The position numbers were made by a program, and so were the translations under genes. This document shows, piece by piece, positions 7,132-16,187 of a DNA stretch of 64,000 nucleotides. Each line of letters starts with the position of its first letter. Within the stretch, counting starts at the first letter, position 1. This DNA is from a gamma proteobacterium HTCC2207 (GTDB lineage: Bacteria > Pseudomonadota > Gammaproteobacteria > Pseudomonadales > Porticoccaceae). The DNA is taken from the NCBI GenBank assembly GCA_000153445.1, contig CH672396.1, forward strand, positions 810,172-874,171, read 5' to 3'. A model generated the notes under the pieces. That model did no database searches. It was not told where the DNA came from and worked only from the letters and a program-made list of their open reading frames with translations.

Positions 7132-9342
7132 ATGTCCGAGCAGATACAGCCATTTTATACAGTCCATAGCGACCACTGCAGTCTAGTCTTAGATTGCCGT
7201 TGCTCTGGTGATAATCATGGTCCTGCCATATTGTATTGGGGCGCGCGTTTAGGTGCTGACACCACTCCAGAGATGCTCGCTCTGATGGCGACTCGTCAAG
7301 AGGCTCAGGCCTGTATGCCAGAGGAGGCACCCATTGCTCTATCCCCTGAGTTGGGGGCGGGCTTTCAGGGTAATGCCGGTATTCAGGTGCATCGCGATGG
7401 TGGGCAATGGGGCAGTTATAGTCGCATTCAATCTGTGATTCAGGATGACAATGGCGGCCTAACGATTATCTCTATTTGCCCATCGACCGAGATCAAAGTT
7501 ACTCATAGACTCGCCCTAGATCAACCGTCAGATATGCTTACCGCGACCACCGAATTGACCAATATTGGCGATCGGACTCTCTGGGTAGATCAGTGCAATG
7601 CACCCAGTATTCCAGTGCCGATGCACTACAACAAAATTCTCGGATTTGCCGGCCGCTGGGGCAATGAATTTCAGCGTCAGGCGGTGGATCGTTTTATGGG
7701 GACCTATCTCCGTGAAAATCGATCTGGGCGCACGTCCCACGATGCATTTCCTGGAGTGATTCTGCACACCGAGCAGACTAATGAAGGGGCCGGTGCGGCG
7801 TACGGATTGCACTTGGGTTGGAGCGGGAACCATCAGGTTCGTGTGGAAGAGCAGTTTGTCGGCCGCGCCTACGCTCAGATGGGCGAGCTATTTTTTCCCG
7901 GTGAATTGAGCCTCGAGCCCAATCAGTCCTATTGTTCTCCTACCCTCTATGGTGTGAGCACCGAGAATGGCTTATCGGCACTTTCCCAATGTTTCCATCG
8001 CTATATTCGTGCAAATCTTAGCGTTAGTTCAGGCACTGAAAAACCTAGGCCTGTTCACTTTAATACTTGGGAGGCAATGTATTTTGATCTCTCTCTTGAA
8101 CGCCTATGCACCCTTGCTGATGAAGCGGCTACTATCGGCGCTGAACGGTTTGTGCTGGATGATGGCTGGTTTAACAATCGCCGATCCGACAGCGCGGGGT
8201 TGGGTGATTGGTTTGTCGATACGACCATATTTCCCCAAGGCCTAAGCCCATTGATCGATCATGTGCAGGCCAGTGGCATGGAATTTGGCCTCTGGGTCGA
8301 ACCTGAAATGGTTAACCCAGACAGTGATCTCTATCGCGCTCATCCGGACTGGATTTTGAGTGCCGAGACGGGTTTAGGAGGTGCACCTTTGCTGTTGGCG
8401 AGAAATCAGTTAGTGCTGGATTTAACGCGCCCGGAGGTTCAGGAGTATCTGTTTGGCTGTATTGATGGTTTGCTAAGCGAATACGCTATTGGCTATTTAA
8501 AGTGGGATATGAATCGTGCTGTTAGTCAGCCCGGCGGCACGAGTCAGCCCAGCGGCACGAACCAAACCAGCGGCACGAACCAAACCAGCGGTGCTGGCGG
8601 ACGCGCTGTAACTCATCACCAGACTCTGGCTCTGTACAAACTGTTGGCCCGTATTCGACGCGCTCATCCAGCTGTTGAAATTGAAAGCTGCGCTTCAGGG
8701 GGCGGTCGTGCTGACTTGGGTATTCTCGCCCATACAGACAGAATCTGGACCTCGGATACCAACGATGCTCTGGACCGTTTGCGTATCCAAAATGGCTTCT
8801 CGTTATTTTTCCCAGCAGACTTAATGGGTGCCCACGTGGGACCCAAAGATTGCCATATCACCGGGCGTACTATTGCTATGGCGACCCGTGCCGGTGTCGC
8901 CCTATTCGGTCATATGGGTATAGAGGCCAATCTGTTGACGATGGAGCAGTCTGAAAAGACTGAGCTTAAGGCGGCGGTGGCTCTGCATAAACAGCATCGA
9001 CAATTAATACACAGCGGTGATCTGGTGCGCCTAGATTGTGCAGCGAATGAGAATAGTTTTGGTGTGATGTCCGGGAATCGGGAGCAGGGGTTATTTTCCT
9101 ATGCGCTGCTCGATAGCCACCGCAATAGTGCGCCAGGCAGACTGTGCTTTCGAGGGTTGGATCCAGAATTGCAGTATAAGATTAATATCATCTGGCCCCT
9201 GAAACCGAGCAGCATTTCAACGTCTATTCTCGATGTGATTAATGGGGCCGTTATTAGTGGCGATGCCCTAACAAAATTTGGGGTGCAGCTGCCGATTATG
9301 CTGCCCCAAAGTTTGCTAATTTTTTATCTTCAAAAGCACTAG
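7132..9342 (+). CDS. Alpha-galactosidase, glycoside hydrolase family 36
   Basis: A 736-residue GH36 enzyme that releases galactose from alpha-galactosides (melibiose, raffinose type). It has the family's N-terminal beta-sandwich (to about residue 310) and a catalytic barrel with WEAMYFDL, VLDDGWF and WVEPEMVNPDSDL. The nucleophile is Asp459 in LKWDMNR and the acid/base is Asp542 in WTSDTNDALDR. The ATG at 7132 follows AAGAAG; a TTG six bases earlier is less likely. There is no signal peptide, so the enzyme is probably cytoplasmic. A 24-residue Gln/Ser/Gly/Thr/Asn tandem insert follows directly after the nucleophile strand (DNA repeat 8527-8598). It ends seven bp from the convergent symporter gene. 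Confidence 0.95.
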   Translation: MSEQIQPFYTVHSDHCSLVLDCRCSGDNHGPAILYWGARLGADTTPEMLALMATRQEAQACMPEEAPIALSPELGAGFQGNAGIQVHRDGGQWGSYSRIQSVIQDDNGGLTIISICPSTEIKVTHRLALDQPSDMLTATTELTNIGDRTLWVDQCNAPSIPVPMHYNKILGFAGRWGNEFQRQAVDRFMGTYLRENRSGRTSHDAFPGVILHTEQTNEGAGAAYGLHLGWSGNHQVRVEEQFVGRAYAQMGELFFPGELSLEPNQSYCSPTLYGVSTENGLSALSQCFHRYIRANLSVSSGTEKPRPVHFNTWEAMYFDLSLERLCTLADEAATIGAERFVLDDGWFNNRRSDSAGLGDWFVDTTIFPQGLSPLIDHVQASGMEFGLWVEPEMVNPDSDLYRAHPDWILSAETGLGGAPLLLARNQLVLDLTRPEVQEYLFGCIDGLLSEYAIGYLKWDMNRAVSQPGGTSQPSGTNQTSGTNQTSGAGGRAVTHHQTLALYKLLARIRRAHPAVEIESCASGGGRADLGILAHTDRIWTSDTNDALDRLRIQNGFSLFFPADLMGAHVGPKDCHITGRTIAMATRAGVALFGHMGIEANLLTMEQSEKTELKAAVALHKQHRQLIHSGDLVRLDCAANENSFGVMSGNREQGLFSYALLDSHRNSAPGRLCFRGLDPELQYKINIIWPLKPSSISTSILDVINGAVISGDALTKFGVQLPIMLPQSLLIFYLQKH
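8527..8598 (+). repeat. In-frame 18-bp tandem repeat x4 inside GH36 gene
   Basis: Four adjacent 18-bp units (8527-8544, 8545-8562, 8563-8580, 8581-8598) encode QPGGTS, QPSGTN, QTSGTN and QTSGAG. The repeat lies in the loop after the catalytic LKWDMNR strand. Confidence 0.93.
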
Positions 9343-9349
9343 GTTGTGT

Positions 9350-10810
9350 CTACAAAGCAGGCTGAGCCTCTTGTGCAGTCCCCTGTTTTTCCAGGCCGAT
9401 AAACTCGGCCCGATTACCCAAAATAAAGCGATTGATTAGCAGCGCTATGCTGACGCAGACAAAGAATGTAATAAACATCATATGGATATAGTGCAGCGGC
9501 ATCCAAATCCAGATAAAGCTGGCGTACATCAGTACACCAAAAATCACCGCGGCAATGGCAGCGCGATAATCTACATTGCGGAATAATAATCCCACGGCGA
9601 AACACGCCAGTATCGGCATACTGATCAGACCCCAGAGTTCCTGAAGCAAATTAATAATGCTGTCGGACTGAGCGTAAATCGGCACCATTATCACCGCGAT
9701 CACCACAAATATAGCGGTAGCTATGCCGCTAAGTAATCGTACATTGGGGGTTTTGTTGATGTAGCCTTCATGAATATCACAGACATACATGGCCGCTGAA
9801 GAGTTCACCATACTGTTAAAGGAGCTCAGCACTGCCGCCGCAATAGCCGCGGCAAATACACCTGATAGCCAGCTTGGCAGCAAGTCACCAACAATACGAC
9901 CATAGGCTTGATCACCTATGTCGCCATAGAGTTTAAAGGCCACAATACCGGGGATAACCACCATGCTTGGGATAAAAATCACGCGGATAAAGGCCGCGGC
10001 ATAGACGCCTTTTTGTGCTTCTTTAACCGTGGGCGCCGCCATGGCGCGCTGGGTAATGGTCTGGTTGGTACTCCAGTAAAAAATTTGAATCAGGAACATG
10101 CCCGTGAGCAGTGTGTGCCAGGGCACCGGTGATGTGCTGTCGCCAATCAGTGTCAGTCTATCGGCGGGAATACCGCTAAAGTCAAAATCAATCGCCACCA
10201 GTGACAGCACCACAATCAATAGACCCATAGCCAACACAAGAACGCCGCCGTAGGTATCAGAAACGGCAACTGCTCTAAGGCCACCAAGTACCGAATAGGC
10301 TGCACCCAGCAGGGCAAAGGCGATGGCTATGGTCAGCAGATCCGCCTCAATGCCGGTCATAGAGATCATAAACAGCGCACCGGTATAGATCACCGCAGGC
10401 TGGAAAACGAAAATATTAATAAACAGAAACATAGTCGAGACCAGAGCACGGATATGTTTACTGTCGTAGCGTTTTTCCAATAGCTCGGTCGTGGTGGTGC
10501 AGTTGTTTCTGTAATACACCGGCAAGAACACTTTGGCCAACACCATAAGGCCAACAAAACCCGCCAGTTCCCAGATAGCTAACAGCATCATCTGGTTGCC
10601 ATTCATTCCAACTAGCTGGTCGGTGCTGAGATTGGTAAGAGTGATAGAGCCAGCGACAAATATCCACGTCAGACCGCCACCGGCAAGAAAGTACTCTTTG
10701 TTTGAATCGGCGGAATGTCGGTTCTGCCCAGCGCACTTGATATAAGTGATGAGTGCGATGACACCTAGGACAATACAGAATACGAGTAGCTGAATAGTTT
10801 GTTCACTCAA
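9350..10810 (-). CDS. Sodium:solute symporter (SSS family), probable galactose/galactoside transporter
   Basis: A 486-residue membrane protein with about 13 hydrophobic segments and SSS-family signatures: a FLAGGGLTWIFVAGSITLTN start, GGLRAVAVSDTYGG in the middle, and AAAIAAAVLSSFNSMVNSSA near residue 315. This family drives sugar uptake with the sodium gradient, as expected in a marine cell. The start is TTG at 10810, preceded by GAGGA at a good distance; no ATG fits better. It lies 53 bp downstream of the GH42 gene in the same operon, so a galactose or galactoside substrate is likely, but this rests on context. Confidence 0.88.
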   Translation of the reverse strand: MSEQTIQLLVFCIVLGVIALITYIKCAGQNRHSADSNKEYFLAGGGLTWIFVAGSITLTNLSTDQLVGMNGNQMMLLAIWELAGFVGLMVLAKVFLPVYYRNNCTTTTELLEKRYDSKHIRALVSTMFLFINIFVFQPAVIYTGALFMISMTGIEADLLTIAIAFALLGAAYSVLGGLRAVAVSDTYGGVLVLAMGLLIVVLSLVAIDFDFSGIPADRLTLIGDSTSPVPWHTLLTGMFLIQIFYWSTNQTITQRAMAAPTVKEAQKGVYAAAFIRVIFIPSMVVIPGIVAFKLYGDIGDQAYGRIVGDLLPSWLSGVFAAAIAAAVLSSFNSMVNSSAAMYVCDIHEGYINKTPNVRLLSGIATAIFVVIAVIMVPIYAQSDSIINLLQELWGLISMPILACFAVGLLFRNVDYRAAIAAVIFGVLMYASFIWIWMPLHYIHMMFITFFVCVSIALLINRFILGNRAEFIGLEKQGTAQEAQPAL

Positions 10811-10863
10811 AGGAAATTCCTCTTTTTTATTATTTTTTTAATAATTATTTTTTTCTACAGCTT

Positions 10864-12828
10864 CTAGATCTTCCAGACCGTCACACCATGAGGGTCTATG
10901 GTTATGCTACCTAGTACAAAACTGACGTTTGGATCTAAGGGAAGCACTTGCTGATGCTGAGAATAGTTAAAGGCAAACATTAGATTGCCGCGCTGGCTGA
11001 TACGAATATCTTCGTCAAATCTGTAGGTTTGAATATCGGCCTGCTGACAATGCTGCTGGAAAAAATCTAACAGAAAAGCTCTATTGGTCAACGTGGCCAT
11101 ATAGGTAAAGCGTTGGTTGCGCACTATGGCCGCTTCACCATTTTCGTAGCTTGCGATGATTTCATTATCGTTAGAGCCACTCGCATCTAGCTGCTCACGC
11201 CAGATACCACTCTTATAGATATGGCTATTCCAATTTAGTGGCTCCTGGCAGTCGGCGCGCAATGTCTCCACAGAGAGCACTCGAATAGGAATTAACTGCT
11301 GTAATAAGCCAGGGGGCAGGCTGGTGGGATAGGCAAACTCTGAGGTTTTTGCACCGGCTCTGGGTCCAAAGATAAATTGCCCGTTACAGGCACGGCACTT
11401 ATCGACAAAGGCCTGATCCACAATCGGCAGGCTCGGCGCGACAATTAGTTTGTAGCCTGAGAAATCTGCGTCTACGGAAATAAAGTCGATATTAACCCCG
11501 AGCTCACGCAGGGTGCTGTAGTAAGAAAGCTGCACATTATTAAAGTCATAGGCCTCCCCCTGTCGCTCTATATCGCTGACCCAAAGTCCCTCTGCGCCAG
11601 TAATAATGGCCACTGAGGCCTTCTGCAATGGTTGATTCTCTATATCCAGCAGCGCTACTTCGGCCATTGCCTGCTCGGCTTCTGGCCAGGCTTCGGACTT
11701 TGAATTATCGGGTCGCAGTAGCCCGGCATGCATCTGCTCTTGAGCAAATGGCGCCTGACGCCAGCGGAAATAGCAGACACAGTCGGCACCATGGGCAAAG
11801 GCTTCTAGGGTCCAGAATCGAATCATTCCTGGGGCTGGGCGGGGGTTATTATTCGCCCAGTTGACCGGCCCAGGCTGCTGCTCCATCACCCAGAAGCCGC
11901 GATTTAATAAGCCGCGGGTTTGGTCGTGATAGTAGGTGGCAAAGTCTGGGTGACCGGTGCGCATATAGCGGCGCAGTTCTTCTGCAGGTGCATCTGTCAT
12001 CAACAGGTCGGTGCGCCCCAGGGGGTAGTTATCGTAGCTGGTAAAATCTAGGGGCGCGGCAAGGGCAAAGTTATCCACTGCCGTCTCATTCATGGGAATA
12101 AAGTTATGGGTGATAAATTTCCCCGGCGCATGCTGGCGAATCATCTCAACCATAGGGTTGTGATAGTTAATCACCTGATCTGAGGAAAAGCGTCGATAAG
12201 CGAGTCGGTGTGCCGGACTGGTTTCAGTGACCGCGCCTATGGGCAGTTCGATCTCAGTAAAGTCTCGATACTCCATGGACCAAAATACATTGCCCCAGTC
12301 TCGATTAAGCTGATCAATATTCACGTAGCGCCTGCGGCACCAGTCTTGAAAGGCTTGCCCAGCAAGCTCGGAACCACTGAGTGCCGTGTCATGGCAGCAG
12401 AGCTCGTTATCAGTTTGCCAGCCCACTACCGCGTTATTGCTTCCGTAGCGGCGTGCCAGAGCCTCGGTGATACGCAGTGATTCTCGCAGATAGATTGGGC
12501 TTGAAAAATCATAGTGACGGCGCGAGCCAAAACCGCGGGTACGCCCTGTGTCTGGGTCGACTGGCAGTATTTCTGGATACAGATCACTCAACCATTTCGG
12601 CGGTGTGGCCGTGGGGGTGCCCATAACCACTTTCAGACCGACACTGGCCAGGGTTGCCACAGACTTATCCAGCCAAGCAAAATCATACTCGCCCGGATTG
12701 GGCTCTAAGCGCGACCAGGCAAACTCGCCGATGCGCACATAGGTCAGCCCCAGATCGGCCATCATTTTGGCGTCTTCGTCCCACTGGGACTCGGGCCAGT
12801 GCTCTGGGTAGTAACAAACTCCGAACAT
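10864..12828 (-). CDS. Beta-galactosidase, glycoside hydrolase family 42
   Basis: A 654-residue GH42 enzyme that cleaves beta-galactosides. The N-terminus ([18 protein letters not shown]) and [12 protein letters not shown] are family hallmarks. The acid/base is Glu142 in GWQTDNE and the nucleophile is Glu316 in FWVMEQQPG. After the barrel come the trimerisation-type domain (about 390-600) and a short C-terminal beta domain. There is no signal peptide, so a cytoplasmic enzyme acting on imported disaccharides is expected. It is between the esterase gene (upstream) and the symporter gene (downstream) on the minus strand. The 76-bp leader is made largely of degenerate 15-bp repeats. Confidence 0.95.
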   Translation of the reverse strand: MFGVCYYPEHWPESQWDEDAKMMADLGLTYVRIGEFAWSRLEPNPGEYDFAWLDKSVATLASVGLKVVMGTPTATPPKWLSDLYPEILPVDPDTGRTRGFGSRRHYDFSSPIYLRESLRITEALARRYGSNNAVVGWQTDNELCCHDTALSGSELAGQAFQDWCRRRYVNIDQLNRDWGNVFWSMEYRDFTEIELPIGAVTETSPAHRLAYRRFSSDQVINYHNPMVEMIRQHAPGKFITHNFIPMNETAVDNFALAAPLDFTSYDNYPLGRTDLLMTDAPAEELRRYMRTGHPDFATYYHDQTRGLLNRGFWVMEQQPGPVNWANNNPRPAPGMIRFWTLEAFAHGADCVCYFRWRQAPFAQEQMHAGLLRPDNSKSEAWPEAEQAMAEVALLDIENQPLQKASVAIITGAEGLWVSDIERQGEAYDFNNVQLSYYSTLRELGVNIDFISVDADFSGYKLIVAPSLPIVDQAFVDKCRACNGQFIFGPRAGAKTSEFAYPTSLPPGLLQQLIPIRVLSVETLRADCQEPLNWNSHIYKSGIWREQLDASGSNDNEIIASYENGEAAIVRNQRFTYMATLTNRAFLLDFFQQHCQQADIQTYRFDEDIRISQRGNLMFAFNYSQHQQVLPLDPNVSFVLGSITIDPHGVTVWKI

Positions 12829-12837
12829 ATGTTTTAT

Positions 12838-12902
12838 GTGCTCTTTAATTAGGTGCTTTTTAATCAGGTACTTTTTATGAGGTACCTTTTAATCATGTGC
12901 TA
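12838..12902. repeat. Degenerate tandem repeat, ~15-bp unit x4-5
   Basis: Units related to GTGCTTTTTAATCAG lie at 12838-12852, 12853-12867, 12868-12881 and 12882-12896, with a partial at 12897. They fill the space between the esterase stop codon (12905) and the GH42 start (12828). Confidence 0.8.
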
Positions 12903-12904
12903 TT

Positions 12905-14203
12905 TTATTTTTTATAAAAATTCAGGCCGCTGGCCCAGAGATGCTTAAAGCCTTTCCAAGCCTCTCGAAACTGATAGTTGGCGCCTTTATATTGCTCGCT
13001 GCTCTCACGGGTCGGCAGATAGTCACAGCCAGCTGGATCCGCTTTTACATGGCAGTCGAGGAATGCCAAGCTCATATGCTCTAACACTCTATTAATGGTC
13101 TCGGTATCCCAGACCGGATCGAAGTAATGACCCAGTTCAAAGTCTGTTGCAAAGGACGCTGCCGGTGCTGGGTGAGGCCCTATATTGTGCCGTGCATTTT
13201 CAAATACTAGGAGATAATTATGCTCGGATCCGGTGCGTTCATGGAGTCTTTTAACACCGTTTTCAAAGCCCGAGGTATTGTCTTGGTCGCCGGCCAAATA
13301 AAAGGTTGGTACAGTGATTTTTGCCATGGCGGCAATGTCGTGAACGCTGGCTTCACCGCCCCAGGGTGCGAGCAGTTGCACGGCTTTCCAGCGCGGATCC
13401 AGTTGCTCGCGGCCACCGTGACAGGAGTTCAAGGCGAAGGGTAGGGCCATGGCAATGACTGAGGGAACACCGGCATCTTTAAAAAACTCGGACTTAAAAT
13501 CATAGCAACCGCCGACCGTATTAAGTGCTCCAAAGCCGCCCATAGAATGACCGATAATCGCGGCTCGATCGGTGTCCACAATAGCCTCTACTGGAGAGGC
13601 TTGGTCGGCGAAATAATCGAGTAAAAACTGTTGATCCCGAGCGCGGTTATACAGCGTGTCGGTAAAACCTGCAGCTCGATCCTCGGTCTTTTGAATATCG
13701 GCATTGGTGGAGCCGGTATGATCTATGCCCACCACCACATAACCGTGACTAGCCAGATGTTCACCCAGATAAAACATCTGTGTGCGATAGCCGGTAAAGC
13801 CATGGGATAAGAGAATTAGCGGAAAACGCCCTTCACTGAGGGCTGCTGCGTCGCGGTAGGCCTCACCTTGGAGTTCAAAGGGATTTTGCATACGCGTAAC
13901 ATTTTTGTAGGTAGTTACCGCTCTGTGCTTGTCTTCTGGCCTGGGCAGAGTCGCTGGATACCAGACTTCTAAAACCAGTTGGCGCTCAGTATTAAGAATA
14001 AAGTTGGCTGTGTCTAAGCGTTTGGGATCAGTTGCGCTAATGGTTGTCACACCCACCGTATAGCTGCCGGGGAATGCCAATTCTGGGGTTACTGGAGGTT
14101 GTTGAGTATAAAGCTGTTCGGCGTTTTTTACTTCCTCGCTGACAGCATTGCCGGTTAGCACTCCAGAGAGTAATACGGCAATTCGCAACCAATTTTTGAG
14201 CAA
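12905..14203 (-). CDS. Secreted alpha/beta-hydrolase, PAF-acetylhydrolase / dienelactone-hydrolase-like esterase
   Basis: A 432-residue alpha/beta-hydrolase. Residues 1-22 form a signal peptide (Lys/Arg-containing start, hydrophobic core, cleavage near GNAVSEE). The oxyanion region is LLSHGFTGYR, the nucleophile is Ser220 in GHSMGG, and the acid and base are likely Asp in LAGDQDN and His in NARHNIGP. The layout matches platelet-activating-factor-acetylhydrolase-like esterases. It is the first gene of the minus-strand operon with GH42 beta-galactosidase and symporter. A role in removing acyl groups from exported or environmental sugar substrates is an attractive but unproved inference. A lipid esterase is the alternative. 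Confidence 0.75.
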   Translation of the reverse strand: MLKNWLRIAVLLSGVLTGNAVSEEVKNAEQLYTQQPPVTPELAFPGSYTVGVTTISATDPKRLDTANFILNTERQLVLEVWYPATLPRPEDKHRAVTTYKNVTRMQNPFELQGEAYRDAAALSEGRFPLILLSHGFTGYRTQMFYLGEHLASHGYVVVGIDHTGSTNADIQKTEDRAAGFTDTLYNRARDQQFLLDYFADQASPVEAIVDTDRAAIIGHSMGGFGALNTVGGCYDFKSEFFKDAGVPSVIAMALPFALNSCHGGREQLDPRWKAVQLLAPWGGEASVHDIAAMAKITVPTFYLAGDQDNTSGFENGVKRLHERTGSEHNYLLVFENARHNIGPHPAPAASFATDFELGHYFDPVWDTETINRVLEHMSLAFLDCHVKADPAGCDYLPTRESSEQYKGANYQFREAWKGFKHLWASGLNFYKK

Positions 14204-14376
14204 GTTATTCCCCTTTTATTATTTTTATTTTCGTGTTTTTTTATCAGCGTTGTTGTTGCCACCGAATCACGTTAAGGTTGTCCTATATTAAAACACAGAA
14301 CGGTCTTTAAATAAGGCCAACGTCAGCGCCAGCTGGCAAAAATAATAATTTTTTTATCAATATAAGAGGTCGTCCA
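14204..14376. promoter_or_regulatory. Divergent promoter region of the two galactose operons
   Basis: This 173-bp AT-rich gap separates the esterase-GH42-symporter operon (minus) from the SDR-dgoK-dgoA-lactonase operon (plus), so it must hold both promoters. A short palindrome, GCCAGCTGGC, lies at 14328-14337. The plus-strand gene has an AGAGG ribosome site. No confident operator could be named. Confidence 0.5.
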
Positions 14377-15162
14377 ATGGGCGAAAGTGCAAATTACCCC
14401 AGTCTCTCGGGACGCTGTGTATTTATTACTGGCGGTGCCACCGGAATTGGGGCCGCTATGGTAGAAGCCTTTGCCCTGCAGAATTCGAAAGTGGCTTTTG
14501 TTGACTTGGATTCGACGGCTGCGGAAAGCCTCTGCGAGCGACTGGAATTGAAAACTGGCAGGCGCCCTTGGTTTCAGCAAATCGATGTCACTGATGTGCC
14601 GGCACTGCAGGATTCTATTAAAAGTGCTGTCGCCGAGCTCGGGCCATTGCAAGCGCTGGTCAATAATGCCGCCAATGACCAGCGTCATTCTCCTGAAAAT
14701 GTGACTCCAGAAAGTTGGCGTGACTGCATGGCGATTAATCTGGATGCGACGTTTTTTGCCGCTCAGGCGGCGGCGAAAATTATGACTGAGGCTAATCATC
14801 AGGTTAAGAGTCAGGGCGGTTCAATTATTAATTTCAGCTCTATTAACGCACTGCTTGGGCCGGCCAATATGCCCGGCTATGTAGCGGCCAAGGCCGGCAT
14901 AGTGGGCTTAAGCAAAGCTCTGGCCGCAGACTATGGTGCGGCGGATATTCGGGTCAATGCGATTTTGCCCGGTTGGGTAGTTACCGAACGCCAGTTAGAT
15001 ACCTGGCTGACACCAGAAGCAGAAGCGGATTGGATGGAACAGGTCTCGCTCAAGCAACGATTATTGCCCGAAGAGGTGGCCAATCTGGCGTTATTTTTGG
15101 CGGCGGACGATAGCCGCATGATCACCGGGCAGAGCTTTACCATTGACGGTGGCAGGACCTAA
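14377..15162 (+). CDS. SDR oxidoreductase, probable D-galactose 1-dehydrogenase
   Basis: A 261-residue classical SDR with cofactor motif GGATGIG, NNA motif (LVNNAAND), catalytic serine in INFSSINA, and Tyr-x3-Lys in GYVAAKAG. It ends in TIDGGRT, typical of sugar and polyol SDRs. It is the first gene of an operon with dgoK, dgoA and an SMP-30 lactonase. The only missing step of an oxidative galactose pathway would be oxidation of galactose to galactono-lactone, so that reaction is inferred for it. Ribosome site AGAGG precedes the ATG. An alternative is oxidation of another aldose such as L-fucose or arabinose. Confidence 0.78.
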   Translation: MGESANYPSLSGRCVFITGGATGIGAAMVEAFALQNSKVAFVDLDSTAAESLCERLELKTGRRPWFQQIDVTDVPALQDSIKSAVAELGPLQALVNNAANDQRHSPENVTPESWRDCMAINLDATFFAAQAAAKIMTEANHQVKSQGGSIINFSSINALLGPANMPGYVAAKAGIVGLSKALAADYGAADIRVNAILPGWVVTERQLDTWLTPEAEADWMEQVSLKQRLLPEEVANLALFLAADDSRMITGQSFTIDGGRT

Positions 15163-15166
15163 CTCC

Positions 15167-16174
15167 ATGACTGAATCACTGTTTATTGCCGGAGACTGGG
15201 GAACCACCCATTTGCGCCTCTATCTGTTTCAACACCATCCTGGGCAGCCGCTCACTATTTTAGCCTCTCAGATGGGACCGGGGGTGGCTCAATTAAAGAG
15301 CCAGGTTGAGAGTAATTTCGAACAGGTATTTTTTGATTTGGCCGGCCACTGGCTCGATAAGCATGGGCCCATGCCGGTTATTTTGTCGGGCATGGTGGGA
15401 TCCAATATTGGCTGGCATGCCGCTCCCTATATAGACTGTCCAGCGAGTGGCAAACAGATTGTCGCTGGCCGCACCGCGTTTAATGCTAGGGGCATAGAGT
15501 TTTCGATTATCTCGGGATTGCGGACTACCAACCCATTAGGCACTCCTGATCTTATGCGGGGGGAAGAACTGCAGTTATTAGGATGGATGGGTGCCGTCGA
15601 TGGCCCTGAAAATACCCATAAAAGTGCACAGTTAGTTGTGCTGCCTGGGACTCACAATAAATGGGCGCTGGTGAGAGGTGGCAAGATTGAGACATTTGTT
15701 ACTGCGCTGACCGGTGAACTCTATTCCCTATTACAAAATCACAGCGTGCTAATTGCCAACGCCGAATCTGCAGATTTCTCTGATGATATATTTATGCAGG
15801 GCGTTAAGCTCGCCACAACACTGGAATCGGGGCAGCTGCTTCAGGCTCTATTTGCCACGCGCAGTCGTCAGGTATTAGGCGAATTGTCTGAGCTTCATGC
15901 CTCATCATATTTGTCTGGTCTATTGATTGGCTCTGATGTGGTTGGGTCTCTTGCCCTGATGGAAAAAAAGATAGTGGGTAAACAGATAGTGGGTAAACAG
16001 ATAGCTGCTATCTCGTCTATTGTTCTGATCGGTGACTCAGCGCTGAGCCGCTGCTATCAACTTGCACTGGAATCTGTGGGTATTAAAGCCGAACTCCGGG
16101 ATGCGACTGAAATTGCTGTCTCCGGTTATGAGGCTATTTACCGGGCTCTTTATCCTTCCCCAAACCTCTCTTGA
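15167..16174 (+). CDS. dgoK: 2-dehydro-3-deoxygalactonokinase
   Basis: A 335-residue kinase of the DgoK family that phosphorylates 2-keto-3-deoxygalactonate. The N-terminus FIAGDWGTTHLRLYLF is the ATP-binding phosphate loop of the family. SGMVGSNIGWHAAPY, MRGEELQLLG and LPGTHNKWALV are further DgoK signatures. The ATG at 15167 (after AGGA) is chosen over a TTG at 15143 that would overlap the SDR gene. The gap to the SDR stop is four bp, indicating an operon. A 15-bp duplication (15970-15999) inserts a second IVGKQ before the C-terminal nucleotide-binding part. Confidence 0.93.
   Translation: MTESLFIAGDWGTTHLRLYLFQHHPGQPLTILASQMGPGVAQLKSQVESNFEQVFFDLAGHWLDKHGPMPVILSGMVGSNIGWHAAPYIDCPASGKQIVAGRTAFNARGIEFSIISGLRTTNPLGTPDLMRGEELQLLGWMGAVDGPENTHKSAQLVVLPGTHNKWALVRGGKIETFVTALTGELYSLLQNHSVLIANAESADFSDDIFMQGVKLATTLESGQLLQALFATRSRQVLGELSELHASSYLSGLLIGSDVVGSLALMEKKIVGKQIVGKQIAAISSIVLIGDSALSRCYQLALESVGIKAELRDATEIAVSGYEAIYRALYPSPNLS
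15970..15999 (+). repeat. In-frame 15-bp tandem duplication in dgoK
   Basis: GATAGTGGGTAAACA occurs twice in a row (15970-15984 and 15985-15999), adding five residues without changing the frame. Confidence 0.95.
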
Positions 16175-16187
16175 GAGACATACAGTT

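Noticed and set aside
14328-14337. Palindrome GCCAGCTGGC in the divergent galactose promoter
   Set aside because: Short, without a central CpG and not repeated near the other galactose promoter, so not called an operator.
14323-14799. 158-codon minus-strand frame overlapping the galactose-operon SDR
   Set aside because: It is antisense to a clear SDR with all motifs and covers the divergent promoter.
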